NCBI GenBank assembly: GCA_029259595.1
Contig: JAJDEW010000049.1
Span: 1 to 34,848 of the forward strand
Origin: Planctomycetota bacterium
Lineage (GTDB): Bacteria > Planctomycetota > UBA1135 > GCA-002686595
DNA: 34,848 nucleotides
Reading direction: 5' to 3'
A model generated the notes under the pieces. The model did not search any database. It was not told the origin of the DNA and worked only from the letters and a program-made list of their open reading frames with translations. A program made the position numbers and the translations under genes. Of the stretch, positions 23,745-32,332 are shown piece after piece; within the stretch, counting starts at the first letter, position 1; each line of letters opens with the position of its first letter.

Positions 23745-26700
23745 TCAGGCTTCCTGCAACGCGGTCTCGAAGGCGCGCTTCACGAGGTGCGCCTGCTCCG
23801 CCTGGTGGCGGGTGTAGGAGCCCGTCGCGGGGCTCGGGGACTCGGGCCTTCCAGCGTAACGGACGGTGAGGCCGAGGTCGGCGAAGCGCTGCATGAGGAA
23901 GGGCCAGGCGCCCATGTTGCGCGGCTCCTCCTGGCAGAAGACCAGCTCGGCCGGCTTCAGTCGCTCGAGCACGTCGCGCAGCGCCTTGGCGGGCAGGGGA
24001 TAGAGCTGCTCGAGACGCAGCAGCGCCGTCTCGCGGTCGTCGTTCTCATCGCGGTAGGCGGCCAAGTCGTAGTACACCTTGCCCCACGAAAGGACCGCAC
24101 GCTTCGTCTCCCCCGCGGGCTCGTCGACCATGAGCTCCTGGAATCTTCCGGTGACGAGCTCTTCGATCGGGCTGGCCGCGCGCTTGTCGCGCAGGAGCGA
24201 CTTGGGCGTGAAGATGATCAGCGGGCGCTTCTCGGGCGCGAGACCCTGACGGCGCACGAGGTGGAAGTACTGCGCCGAGGTCGTGCAGTTCGCGACGGTC
24301 ACGTTGCCGCCCGAGCACAGGCCCAGGAAGCGTTCGGGGCGCGCGCTGGAGTGTTCGGGACCCTGACCATCGAAGCCGTGCGGCAGGAGCAGCGTGACAC
24401 CGCTCTTCTGATGCCACTTGGATTCGCCCGACATGATGAACTGGTCGACGGGGATCTGCGCACCGTTGACGAAGTCGCCGAACTGCGCTTCCCACAAGAC
24501 CAGCGCGTCGTTGCGCGCGAGCGAGTAGCCGTACTCGAAGGCCAGGACGGCTTCCTCGGACAGGAGCGAGTCCCAGGCGTCGAAGTCGGCGCCGCCGCGC
24601 GCGACCTCGCGCAAGGGGACGTAGTCGACTTCGGTGACCTGGTCGCGGATCACGGCGTGACGGTGGCTGAACGTGCCGCGACCCGAGTCCTGACCGGCGA
24701 GGCGGATCGACACGGCTTCCTGCAGGAGCGAGCCGAAGGCCAACGTCTCGGCGCAGCCCCAGTCGAGCCCTTGCTCGCCCCGCACCATCTGCTCGCGCCG
24801 CCGTAGTTGACGAAGGAGATTCGGGTGCGTCACGTGCCCCTCGGGCATGCGATTCGTCGAGTCGATCAGATCGACCAGCGTGCTGCGCGCGACTCCGGTC
24901 TCGGGCGAAGGCTCGTTCGTGTAGTCGGCCGGATCGTCGTCGTCGAGGTCGATCACGTCGTCCTCGGACACCTCCGGCGGCTCGAGGTTGCGGGACGTCT
25001 CGAGCGCGGCCGAGAGCTCGGCGTCGAATTTCTCGGCGATCTCGTCGGCCGCACCCTGCTCGATGGCGCCGCGGCGCAGCAGGAGGCTCGTGTAGTTCTC
25101 GCACACGGTCGGGTGCTTGCGGATCTTGGCGTAGAGCACCGGCTGCGTGTAGGCCGGCTCGTCACCCTCGTTGTGGCCCCAGCGCCGGTAGCAGACCATG
25201 TCCACGACGGCGTCCTCGCTGAAGGTCCGCTGGTAGTCGACCGCCACGCGTACGGCCCGCAACACCGACTCCGGATAGTCGCCGTTCGCGTGCAGGATCG
25301 GCGCCTGGATGCTCTTGGCGATGTCCGTGCAGTAGTAGGTCGAGCGCAGGTCGCGCGGACCCGCCGTGAAGCCGATCTGGTTGTTGACGACGAGGTGCAC
25401 GGTCCCGCCGTTGCCGAAGGCGCGCAGGCGCGACATGTTGAAGGTCTCGGCGACGACCCCCTGGCCGCTGAAGGCCGCGTCGCCGTGGATCTGCACGGCG
25501 AGCACGGTCTTGCGATCCGTGTCGCGCGCGGCGTCTTGGTAGGCGCGCGTCATGCCGCACACGACCGGCCCGACGGCCTCGAGGTGGCTCGGGTTCGCGC
25601 ACAACAGGACCTCGACGCTGCGCCCGGTGCGCGTCTGGTACGTCCCGCGTTGACCCAGGTGGTACTTAACGTCGCCCGACCCTTCGGTCGAGAGCGGCAG
25701 AAGCACGCCTTCGAACTCGCGGAAGACCTGCGCATAGGACTTGCCCAGGATGTTCGCGAGCACGTTCAACCGCCCGCGGTGGGCCATACCGACGATGACC
25801 CTCTCGACGCCTTGCTCGGAGGCGCGCTCGATCAGCTCGGCCAGCATCGGGATCAGCGTGTCGGCGCCTTCGAGGGAGAAGCGCTTGTTGCCGACGTACT
25901 TCGTGTGCAGGAAGCGCTCGAAGTTCTCCGCTCGATAGAGCCGTTGCAGGATCTCGAGCCGGTGGTCCTGTGAGAACTCGAATTCGCTCTCGGGGTCCTC
26001 GACCCGCGACCGCAACCAGTGCTTGCGCCCGCGATCGGCGATGTGCATGTACTCGAGCGTCCAGCGCCGGCAGTAGCTGCGCCGCAGGGTCGCGAGGATC
26101 GCGCGCAGCGTCATGTGCTGCTCGCCGTTCATCCCGCCGCACAAGAACTCGCGGTCCAGGTCCCACACCGTGAAGCCGTAGGACGACGGGTCCAGCGACT
26201 CGAGCGGATCGGGGCGGTACTCCAAGGGATCGAGGTCCGCCAGCCGGCTGCCGCGCACGCGATAGGCGGCGATCAGGTCGCCAACCTTGGTCTGCTTCTC
26301 GGTCTCGTCGCCGCGCCGGTGATGATCGCGTTCGCTCCGGAAGGGCTTCCACGGCACGCGCATGGAGTCGAAGACCTCCTGGTAGAAGCCGTCTTCGCCC
26401 CGCAGGAGCTCCTCGACGCGCTTCAGAAAGAGCCCGGACTCCGCGCCCTGGATGACGCGGTGGTCGTAGGTGCTGGTCACGGTCATCACCGGACCGAGCG
26501 CCACGTCCGCCAGCGCGAGCGCCGACGTCCCCGCGACCTGCGCCGGCACACCGATCGCTCCCGTCGCGACGATCGTGCCCTGCCCCTGCATCAGCCGCGG
26601 CACGCTCATCTCGGTTCCGAACCCGCCGGGGTTCGTCAGCGTCACGTGCACGTCCTTGTAGTCGTCGGTCCCGAGCTTGCCGTCGCGCCCGCGCTTCACG

Positions 26701-27329
26701 ACGTCCTCGTAGGCCTCGTGGAACTGCCGGAAGCTCATCGCGTGCGCGCCGTGGATCGCGGGAACGACCAGCATGCGTCCCTTGCCCCCCGGCCCGGGCA
26801 CGTCGATCGCGAGCCCCAGGTTCACGCCGTCGGCGTTCTTGCGGAACGGTTTGCCGTCGATCTCCGTGAACGACGCCAGCATGGCCGGCTGCTCGCGCAA
26901 GGCGCGCACCAGCGCGAAGGCGATCAGGTGCGTGTACGAAGCCTTGCCGAGCGCCCGGAGCTTCATGTGCTCGTTCAGGACGCTGCGGTTTTCCGTCAGG
27001 ACCTTGGCCGCAAGCGTTCGCACCGAGGTAGCCGTCGGCACCTCGAGGCTGGCGCTCATGTTGGCGGCGATCCGCGAGCCGATGCCGCGAATGGGCTCGA
27101 GCAACGGGTCGTCGGCCGCCTGGACCTGGGCCGCGGTCGTCTTCGTCGACGCGGGAGCAGCCTGGGGCGTCGCGCGCTCCTTGGCCGCGGCCGCCGCCTC
27201 CGGATCGAGCCGTTCGAAGAGCTCCTGCCAGCTTTCGTCGACGCTGGCTGCCTCCGCCTTCCAGTCCTCGTAGAGGCCTTGGACGTAGCCGGAATTCACA
27301 CCGTACGCGCTCTCGAAATCGATTCCCAT
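23745..27329 (-). CDS. kgd: Multifunctional 2-oxoglutarate decarboxylase / dehydrogenase E1 with fused succinyltransferase domain
   Basis: A 1194-residue fusion like actinobacterial Kgd (SucA-type E1 joined to an E2 catalytic domain). The N-terminal helix segment (SGYVQGLYEDWKAEAASVDE) is the E1 subunit-binding region. Residues about 75-350 are an E2 acyltransferase domain with the catalytic His290 in DHRVIQGAESG and no lipoyl domain. The rest is the thiamine-diphosphate-dependent E1 (HRGRLNVLANILGKS, GDAAFSGQGVVAETFNMS, HLVVNNQIGFTAGP, MVCYRRWGHNEGDEPAYTQP, SGESKWHQKSGVTLLLPHG). It oxidatively decarboxylates 2-oxoglutarate in the TCA cycle, with the lipoyl-bearing partner supplied from elsewhere. 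The ATG at 27329 starts at the conserved MGIDFESAYG; an upstream extension is unlikely. Monocistronic, divergent from the secreted-protein gene. Confidence 0.95.
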   Translation of the reverse strand: MGIDFESAYGVNSGYVQGLYEDWKAEAASVDESWQELFERLDPEAAAAAKERATPQAAPASTKTTAAQVQAADDPLLEPIRGIGSRIAANMSASLEVPTATSVRTLAAKVLTENRSVLNEHMKLRALGKASYTHLIAFALVRALREQPAMLASFTEIDGKPFRKNADGVNLGLAIDVPGPGGKGRMLVVPAIHGAHAMSFRQFHEAYEDVVKRGRDGKLGTDDYKDVHVTLTNPGGFGTEMSVPRLMQGQGTIVATGAIGVPAQVAGTSALALADVALGPVMTVTSTYDHRVIQGAESGLFLKRVEELLRGEDGFYQEVFDSMRVPWKPFRSERDHHRRGDETEKQTKVGDLIAAYRVRGSRLADLDPLEYRPDPLESLDPSSYGFTVWDLDREFLCGGMNGEQHMTLRAILATLRRSYCRRWTLEYMHIADRGRKHWLRSRVEDPESEFEFSQDHRLEILQRLYRAENFERFLHTKYVGNKRFSLEGADTLIPMLAELIERASEQGVERVIVGMAHRGRLNVLANILGKSYAQVFREFEGVLLPLSTEGSGDVKYHLGQRGTYQTRTGRSVEVLLCANPSHLEAVGPVVCGMTRAYQDAARDTDRKTVLAVQIHGDAAFSGQGVVAETFNMSRLRAFGNGGTVHLVVNNQIGFTAGPRDLRSTYYCTDIAKSIQAPILHANGDYPESVLRAVRVAVDYQRTFSEDAVVDMVCYRRWGHNEGDEPAYTQPVLYAKIRKHPTVCENYTSLLLRRGAIEQGAADEIAEKFDAELSAALETSRNLEPPEVSEDDVIDLDDDDPADYTNEPSPETGVARSTLVDLIDSTNRMPEGHVTHPNLLRQLRRREQMVRGEQGLDWGCAETLAFGSLLQEAVSIRLAGQDSGRGTFSHRHAVIRDQVTEVDYVPLREVARGGADFDAWDSLLSEEAVLAFEYGYSLARNDALVLWEAQFGDFVNGAQIPVDQFIMSGESKWHQKSGVTLLLPHGFDGQGPEHSSARPERFLGLCSGGNVTVANCTTSAQYFHLVRRQGLAPEKRPLIIFTPKSLLRDKRAASPIEELVTGRFQELMVDEPAGETKRAVLSWGKVYYDLAAYRDENDDRETALLRLEQLYPLPAKALRDVLERLKPAELVFCQEEPRNMGAWPFLMQRFADLGLTVRYAGRPESPSPATGSYTRHQAEQAHLVKRAFETALQEA

Positions 27330-27526
27330 GGACTCATCATCGTCAAGCCGGCCCTCGATCGAAAGCCCGAGCTTCGAAGGGCCGGGCTCGTGGGACACCG
27401 ATCCTGCGACCCGTGCCATAATCACGCCTGGTCCGGGCTCCCTGGCGGTCGTCGCCTGCAAGCGCGTCCAGCTCGGCCCGTCCCGCCCCCCCCCTTTCCC
27501 TCAGCCCTCCTCGAGACCCGCCTCTC

Positions 27527-29482
27527 ATGATGCTTTCGAAGTCGACGATTCCCTCTCTCCTCGGCCTGGCGCTCCTGTGCGGCACGACCGGCGCGCAAGC
27601 CAGCAACGACTGCTCCTCGGCCCAGGCCATCTCCGGCACCGGGGGGTTCGGCTTCGACAACTCGAGCGCCACGCAAGACGGGGGCTCGCTCCCCGGCTGC
27701 CCGACGGCCACGCGCGACGTGTGGTTCGCCTGGACGGCTCCGACGTCCGAGTTCTACGAGTTCTCGACCTGCGGCGGAGCCACCTTCGATACGGTCCTCG
27801 CGGCCTATGACGGAACGAGCTGCGGCTCGAGCCCGGTCGCTGCCTGCAACGACGACACCTGCGGCCTGCAGTCGCGCATCGCCTTCACGACCGTCGCGAG
27901 CTCGACCTACCTGATCCGGATCGGCTCGTACCCCGGCGAAGGCGGCGGCACCGGCACCCTGACGATCGATCTCGCCGGCCCGGATCCGTGCGGGATGCCG
28001 GCGACGGGGCCCGACGTCATCGTCGGCGAGCTGCCCTCGGTCGGCAACTACGGTGGCTCCGGCGGCTTCGGCGGCTATTCGATCGGCACGACGTCCTGCA
28101 ACATCGGCACGGCCGAGCTGCAATGGATCGCCGGCAACAACCAACACCCGGTCATCGGGCAAAACTTCTATCGCCTCGAGAACGGGCGTTTCGAGCAGAT
28201 CGGTCTCAGCTGGCTCAAGCACGGCTTCACGGCGCTGCAAGAGAGCCTGTGCTGCAACTGCACGTCGTCGGGCACCGGAACGCGCCTCGGCGTCGGTTGT
28301 TCGGACCCGTACAGCTCGGGCCTGAACGGCAGCCAAGGCGGGCTCGGTCCGCGCTTCGAGGTCAACGCGCACTCGGGCCTGTACAGCTATCCCTTCACCG
28401 GCGCGGGCCAGACCGGCAACGCGACCTACAAGCGCATCCGGGTCGACAACCAGGACCTGAACCCCACCAACCACCCGAGCGCGCTCTACTTCGGCGAGGG
28501 CCACTACATCGCCATGGACGATGCTCTGGCGGGCAACGGCAACAACAACGCCTCGTACGTCCCGCTTCAGGTCGGCAGCTTCTCGGGCGGCGCCTGGGTC
28601 GTGAACACGGCCGGCGCCACCGTCCGCGAGCAGCCCGCCATCATGGCCTGGCAGGCGAACGACGCGAACGTCCAGATCGAGAACGTGCAGGTCCCCAACG
28701 AAGGGCTCTTCCTCGTCGGCAGCAACGCGACCGACAACGGCAACGGCACGTGGCACTACGAATACGCCATCCACAATCTGAACAGCGACGTCTCCGGCGG
28801 CAGCTTCACCGTCCCGGCTCCCGCGAGCGTGACGGTGACCAACATGGGCTTCCACGACGTCGACTACCACTCCGGCGAGCCCTTCGACGGAACCGATTGG
28901 GTCGGCGTCCGCAACGCGAACTCGGTGTCCTGGTCGACCGACAGCTTCGCCACGGACCCCGACGCCAACGCGCTGCGCTGGGGCACGCTCTACAACTTCC
29001 GCTTCGACGCGGACGTGGCTCCCGCCGCGGTCGTCGCCGACCTCGGGTTCTTCAAGCCGCACACGCCGAGCAGCGTCGGCGTCAGCGTGTCCGGCCCGGA
29101 ATGCGGCTCGATCGCCGCCGCCGAAACGGTGCGCGTCGGCTCGCCCCCGAACGCCTCCGCGCTCTTGATCGGCCAGACGAGCGGCCCGGTCATCGGCGCG
29201 ACCTGGGACCCCGTCATCGACCACACGAGCTTCTTCCCCGGCGCGATCGTCGACGTCCTGAACATCAGCCCGAACGCGGTGAACGTGCCGCTCGCCTTCG
29301 GCACGCTCCTGTGCTCGCTGGGCGGTGACATCTTCTTCGCCCTGCCCTCGACGCCCTTCTCGATCGCGATCCCCGACCAGTGCGGGCTCGTGGGGCGCAG
29401 CCTCTGCGCCCAGGGCGGCGCCTACGCCTCGGGTCAGCTGCAGCTGACGAACGCCATCGACCTGGTGCTCGGCAGCCTGTAG
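27527..29482 (+). CDS. Large secreted protein with planctomycete-type C-terminal segment
   Basis: A 651-residue exported protein with a signal peptide ending near GTTGAQA. Residues about 25-150 form a beta-rich PPC-like domain (NDCSSAQAISGTGGFGFDN, DVWFAWTAPTSEFYEFSTC, TFDTVLAAYDGTSC, STYLIRIGSY) with paired Cys. The middle part (about 165-530) is a large Gly/Asn-rich domain with Cys clusters (ESLCCNC) and aromatic beta strands; no catalytic motif is recognised. The C-terminal ~120 residues end in SGQLQLTNAIDLVLGSL, a type of ending I associate with many secreted proteins of Planctomycetota; a sorting or structural role is inferred. Two ATGs are adjacent at 27527 and 27530. The gene has its own terminator and is divergent from kgd. 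Confidence 0.85.
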   Translation: MMLSKSTIPSLLGLALLCGTTGAQASNDCSSAQAISGTGGFGFDNSSATQDGGSLPGCPTATRDVWFAWTAPTSEFYEFSTCGGATFDTVLAAYDGTSCGSSPVAACNDDTCGLQSRIAFTTVASSTYLIRIGSYPGEGGGTGTLTIDLAGPDPCGMPATGPDVIVGELPSVGNYGGSGGFGGYSIGTTSCNIGTAELQWIAGNNQHPVIGQNFYRLENGRFEQIGLSWLKHGFTALQESLCCNCTSSGTGTRLGVGCSDPYSSGLNGSQGGLGPRFEVNAHSGLYSYPFTGAGQTGNATYKRIRVDNQDLNPTNHPSALYFGEGHYIAMDDALAGNGNNNASYVPLQVGSFSGGAWVVNTAGATVREQPAIMAWQANDANVQIENVQVPNEGLFLVGSNATDNGNGTWHYEYAIHNLNSDVSGGSFTVPAPASVTVTNMGFHDVDYHSGEPFDGTDWVGVRNANSVSWSTDSFATDPDANALRWGTLYNFRFDADVAPAAVVADLGFFKPHTPSSVGVSVSGPECGSIAAAETVRVGSPPNASALLIGQTSGPVIGATWDPVIDHTSFFPGAIVDVLNISPNAVNVPLAFGTLLCSLGGDIFFALPSTPFSIAIPDQCGLVGRSLCAQGGAYASGQLQLTNAIDLVLGSL

Positions 29483-29506
29483 CCCCTCGCCCTTCCGGAT
29501 CGAAAC

Positions 29507-29544
29507 GGGCCGGCGTCTTTTCGGAGGCGCCGGCCCGGCTCTTT
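29507..29544 (+). terminator. Intrinsic terminator of the secreted-protein gene
   Basis: GGGCCGGCG (29507-29515) pairs perfectly with CGCCGGCCC (29528-29536) around a 12-base loop and is followed by GGCTCTTT. It begins 24 bases after the plus-strand stop. Good stem with a short U-run. Confidence 0.65.
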
Positions 29545-29661
29545 GCCCGACCGCGGCTCGGGCCCGACCCTCGCACGGCTTACGGCGCGGGCAGGCCGCT
29601 CGCACCCGGCCGCCGCATTACGCCGGCCGAGCGGGCCAGCTCGACCGTCGAACGAACGCGC

Positions 29662-29928
29662 TCAGCCGAAGCGCTTGGCCGCACGCGCGCGGGCCTTGCG
29701 GGCTTCCTGCTCGCGGTTGCGGGCCGGGGCTTGGGTCACGAGGTCGGCCAGCAAGCGTTCCGCGAGGCGTGCCACGTCCTCGACGGCCGCATCGAAGACG
29801 ACTGCGTTGGCCTTGGAGGGCTTGTTGAAGCCGCTCAGCTTGCGCACGAACTGGAGCGAGGCGGCGCGGACCTCGTCCGGCGTCGCGGGCGGGTCGAAGT
29901 TGAAGAGCGTCTTGATGTTGCGGCACAT
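29662..29928 (-). CDS. DUF2277 family protein
   Basis: An 88-residue cytoplasmic protein that matches the DUF2277 family over its whole length: MCRNIKTLFNFDPPATPDEV, RAASLQFVRKLSGFNKPSKA, NAVVFDAAVEDVARLAERLL, then a basic Ala/Arg-rich tail. The Cys at position 2 and the conserved MCRNIKTL opening fix the ATG at 29928; the long upstream extension in frame is an Arg/Pro-rich shadow. The family is small, mostly helical and of unknown function. It lies about 200 bases downstream of the rhodanese gene on the same strand, so it may or may not be cotranscribed with it. Confidence 0.88.
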   Translation of the reverse strand: MCRNIKTLFNFDPPATPDEVRAASLQFVRKLSGFNKPSKANAVVFDAAVEDVARLAERLLADLVTQAPARNREQEARKARARAAKRFG

Positions 29929-30124
29929 GGTTCGGTTCGAAGAGGGCTCAGCGGACGCGCTGGACGTTCGCTCGAACCTGCAAGGATACGCCCAAGGAAC
30001 AGCGGCCGCGTTCAGAGTGCCGCTCCGGACCAGCCTGTCGCGAACAGGGCGATCTCGCTGGGTCGCTTTCCGGACGAGCGCGGGGGCGGCGCCACCGGAT
30101 TCCGTGGCGCCGCGCGCGGGCCGC

Positions 30125-30544
30125 TCACCCCAGGGCGGCCCAGGTCCGGCCCTCGACGGGGTCGGTCGTCGTCGCCAGTCCGGCATCGAGCCAGCCGGGT
30201 TCGACGACGCGCCCGGCGGGGTCGGTCATGCCGTGGTAACCGCCGAGTTGGTTGACGAGGTTGTGGTAGCCGACGCTGGAGAGGATCTCGCAGGCACGCT
30301 GCGAGCGACCGCCGGCCTTTCAGCCGAAGACCAGCTTGTGGTCGGGCTGGAAGTGCTTCTGGATGGCGTCGACGAAGTCCTCGTTGGGCTGCATGCCGAA
30401 GGCCATGCGGAAGGCGATCGGGATGTTGTAGGCCCCGGGGACGTGGCCGGCTTCGAACTCTTCGACGGTGCGGACGTCGACGAAGGTCCAGCCGTCCTGG
30501 ATCAGGGCGTCGACCGCGGCGGGCTTTTCGTTCTGGTAGCTCAT
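30125..30544 (-). CDS. Selenocysteine-containing rhodanese-like sulfurtransferase (TGA at catalytic position)
   Basis: Read with one TGA as an amino acid, the gene encodes 139 residues and ends at the TGA at 30125-30127. Residues 1-74 are a rhodanese N-terminal half (FVDVRTVEEFEAGHVPGAYN, IPIAFRMAFG). Codon 75 (30320-30322) is TGA exactly where the active-site Cys of the Cys-x-x-Gly-x-Arg-Ser loop belongs: LVFG-[TGA]-KAGGRS. The same frame then continues as SQRACEILSSVGY, LVNQLGGYHGM, GRVVEPGWLDAGLA, GRTWAALG, the usual second half and tail of this rhodanese subgroup. A hairpin suited to a SECIS follows the TGA. Single-domain rhodaneses transfer sulfur or selenium via the active-site residue in the cytoplasm. 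The alternatives are a fresh nonsense mutation or a base-call error. No Sec machinery gene lies in this window. Confidence 0.8.
30283..30319 (-). promoter_or_regulatory. Candidate bacterial SECIS element downstream of the in-frame TGA
   Basis: On the minus strand, 14 bases after the TGA, CTCGCAG pairs perfectly with CTGCGAG (plus-strand 30287-30305) around the 5-base loop CGTGC. The distance from TGA to the apical loop is 21 nt. The loop has a G among its first two bases. These properties fit the general bacterial SECIS description: a stem-loop inside the coding region, loop roughly 16-37 nt after UGA, and a G at the start of the loop. The stem also encodes conserved residues RSQRACE, so some of its pairing could be coincidental. 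Confidence 0.6.
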
Positions 30545-30621
30545 GGAAGGTTCCGGGGAAGCGGGGACAGCGCGACAGTGTAGGCGAGACGGAGCGCTCC
30601 GTCTTCGGTTAGCCTCGGGTC

Positions 30622-32265
30622 GTGGTCGGTCGCCCTCGTCGCCGCTCGCCGGGCTTGCTCGCGGGCCTGTGTGCCCTGTTCGCGTGCGCCTGTGGACCGG
30701 GGGAGCCGGCACCCGCGGCTCCTTCCGACGCATCCGGCTCCCCAGCCCCCGGCCGCCGGCTCCTGATCGTCGGCTGGGACGGCGCGACCTTCGGCATCGC
30801 GGATCCGTTGATGGATCTCGGCGCCCTGCCCAACCTGGCGCGGCTCGTGCAAAGCGGAGCGAGCGCGCGGCTCGCGTCCACCCTCGTCCCGATCTCGTCG
30901 GCGGCCTGGGTCGGCGCCATGACGGGACGCAATCCGGCGGGAACCGGCGTCTACGGCTTCTTCGAGCCCGTCGAGGCGACCTACGACGTGCGCCTCACGA
31001 GCTCCCTGTCCAACCGCGCGACCCCGCTCTGGCGCATCCTCACGCGCCGCGGGCTGGGGACGATCGTGTTCGGCGTGCCGCTCACGTATCCGCCCGAGGC
31101 GGTGTTCGGGACGATGGTGGCCGGGATGCTGTCGCCCTTCGACGCGACCTACGCCTATCCCCCCGAGTACACCGACACGCTGCGCGCGCGCGGCTTCGAA
31201 CCCGACCTCTCGACCTGGCGCGAGGAACGGCCGCTGACGATGGAGCACCTCGAAGCGCAACTCGAGCTGAAGCGCGAACTCGTGCTCGAGCTCCTGGCCG
31301 GGGCCGACTGGCGCTGCGCGATCGTCGTCTTCAAGAACCTGGACACCCTGTCGCACCGCTCCTACGGCGACGACTTCGCGCAGCAGGTCGCGCCGTTGTA
31401 CGTCGAGCTCGACCGCGTGCTGGGCGACATGGTCGCCGCCGTCGGAACGGAGACGAACGTACTCGTGATGTCGGACCACGGCTTCCGCCCCTACCGCTTC
31501 GGCTTCAACCTGCACCTGTGGCTCCTCGAGCAGGGCTTCGCGGCGCGCAACGCCACCGCCGAAGACGACGACACGCCGGCCGGCCCCTTGGCGGTGCGCC
31601 GTCCGCTCGAACGCCGCCGCCGGCTCGCGAGCCTCGACTGGTCGCGCACCGAGGTGTACGCCGTCGAGTGCGAGGGCAACTCGGCCGGCCTGCGCCTGAA
31701 CCTCGTGGGGCGCGAGCCCCGGGGCATCGTCAGCGCCGGGCGCGCGGAGTCCGTCCTCGAGCGGCTCGAGACCCGGCTCCTGGACTGGAGAACGCAGGAC
31801 GGCGAAGCGCTCGTGACGCGCGTCGTCCGCTCGACCGCGCTGTACCCAGGCCCCCACCGCGACGCGCTGCCCGACCTCCTGCTCGAGCTCGCGCCGGGCG
31901 TCCAGGCCACCGCCGGCCTGGACGGACTCGTCCTCGGCCAGTACGCGCGCGCGGTGCCCGATCACGACCGCGAAGGCCTGTTCGTCGCCGCCGGCCCCGA
32001 CATCCGGCCGTCGGAAACGCGCGCGGAGGCAGCGATCTTCGACGTGGCCCCCACCGCGCTCGCGCTGCTCGGCCTCCCGGTCTACGCCGAGATGGACGGC
32101 CGCGTGCTCTTGCAGCTCCTCCGCGACACGCCCACAACGCTCACGATCCCCGAAGCCGAAGACCCCTTCCGAAGCAACGCCCCGGGACCCGCCGCCACAC
32201 CCTTCGACGCCAGCGAGCTACGCGAGATCGAACGCAGACTCGAAGCGCTCGGGTACACCGAGTAG
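30622..32265 (+). CDS. Alkaline phosphatase superfamily lipoprotein (type I phosphodiesterase/nucleotide pyrophosphatase-like)
   Basis: A 547-residue protein starting with GTG; the N-terminus is basic then hydrophobic and ends in ALFACACGPGEP, a lipoprotein signal. The enzyme domain shows LLIVGWDGATF with metal Asp53, the nucleophile region PISSAAWVGAMTGRNP with Ser93 at the usual Thr/Ser position, FKNLDTLSHRSYGDDF, and VMSDHGFRPY with Asp285-His286. All metal-binding blocks are intact, so it should be an active phosphodiesterase, phosphatase or related enzyme in the envelope; the substrate is unknown. A short insertion (FAARNATAEDDDTPAGPLAV) and a C-terminal Arg/Glu helix ending ERRLEALGYTE resemble related planctomycete and myxobacterial proteins. 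It is divergent from the rhodanese, with 77 bases between starts. Confidence 0.9.
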   Translation: MVGRPRRRSPGLLAGLCALFACACGPGEPAPAAPSDASGSPAPGRRLLIVGWDGATFGIADPLMDLGALPNLARLVQSGASARLASTLVPISSAAWVGAMTGRNPAGTGVYGFFEPVEATYDVRLTSSLSNRATPLWRILTRRGLGTIVFGVPLTYPPEAVFGTMVAGMLSPFDATYAYPPEYTDTLRARGFEPDLSTWREERPLTMEHLEAQLELKRELVLELLAGADWRCAIVVFKNLDTLSHRSYGDDFAQQVAPLYVELDRVLGDMVAAVGTETNVLVMSDHGFRPYRFGFNLHLWLLEQGFAARNATAEDDDTPAGPLAVRRPLERRRRLASLDWSRTEVYAVECEGNSAGLRLNLVGREPRGIVSAGRAESVLERLETRLLDWRTQDGEALVTRVVRSTALYPGPHRDALPDLLLELAPGVQATAGLDGLVLGQYARAVPDHDREGLFVAAGPDIRPSETRAEAAIFDVAPTALALLGLPVYAEMDGRVLLQLLRDTPTTLTIPEAEDPFRSNAPGPAATPFDASELREIERRLEALGYTE

Positions 32266-32332
32266 CGCGTTCGGCGGCGGCGTCACCGACTCGCTTCCGC
32301 ACCTTCGAGCGCCGCAAGGCCCCAGGTTCAGA

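Noticed and set aside
24807..27530. Long plus-strand open frames opposite kgd (24807-25973, 26019-27530)
   Set aside because: Antisense shadows created by third-position GC; no motif or ribosome site.
27422..29605. 727-codon minus-strand open frame opposite the secreted-protein gene
   Set aside because: Low-complexity Arg/Val/Ala/Asp shadow of a GC-rich gene; the plus strand has signal peptide, domains and terminator.
30320..30733. Rhodanese read as a short gene ending at 30320 with a long N-terminal extension
   Set aside because: The extension is Arg/Pro-rich shadow sequence and the truncation removes the active site; the frame continues as rhodanese past the TGA.
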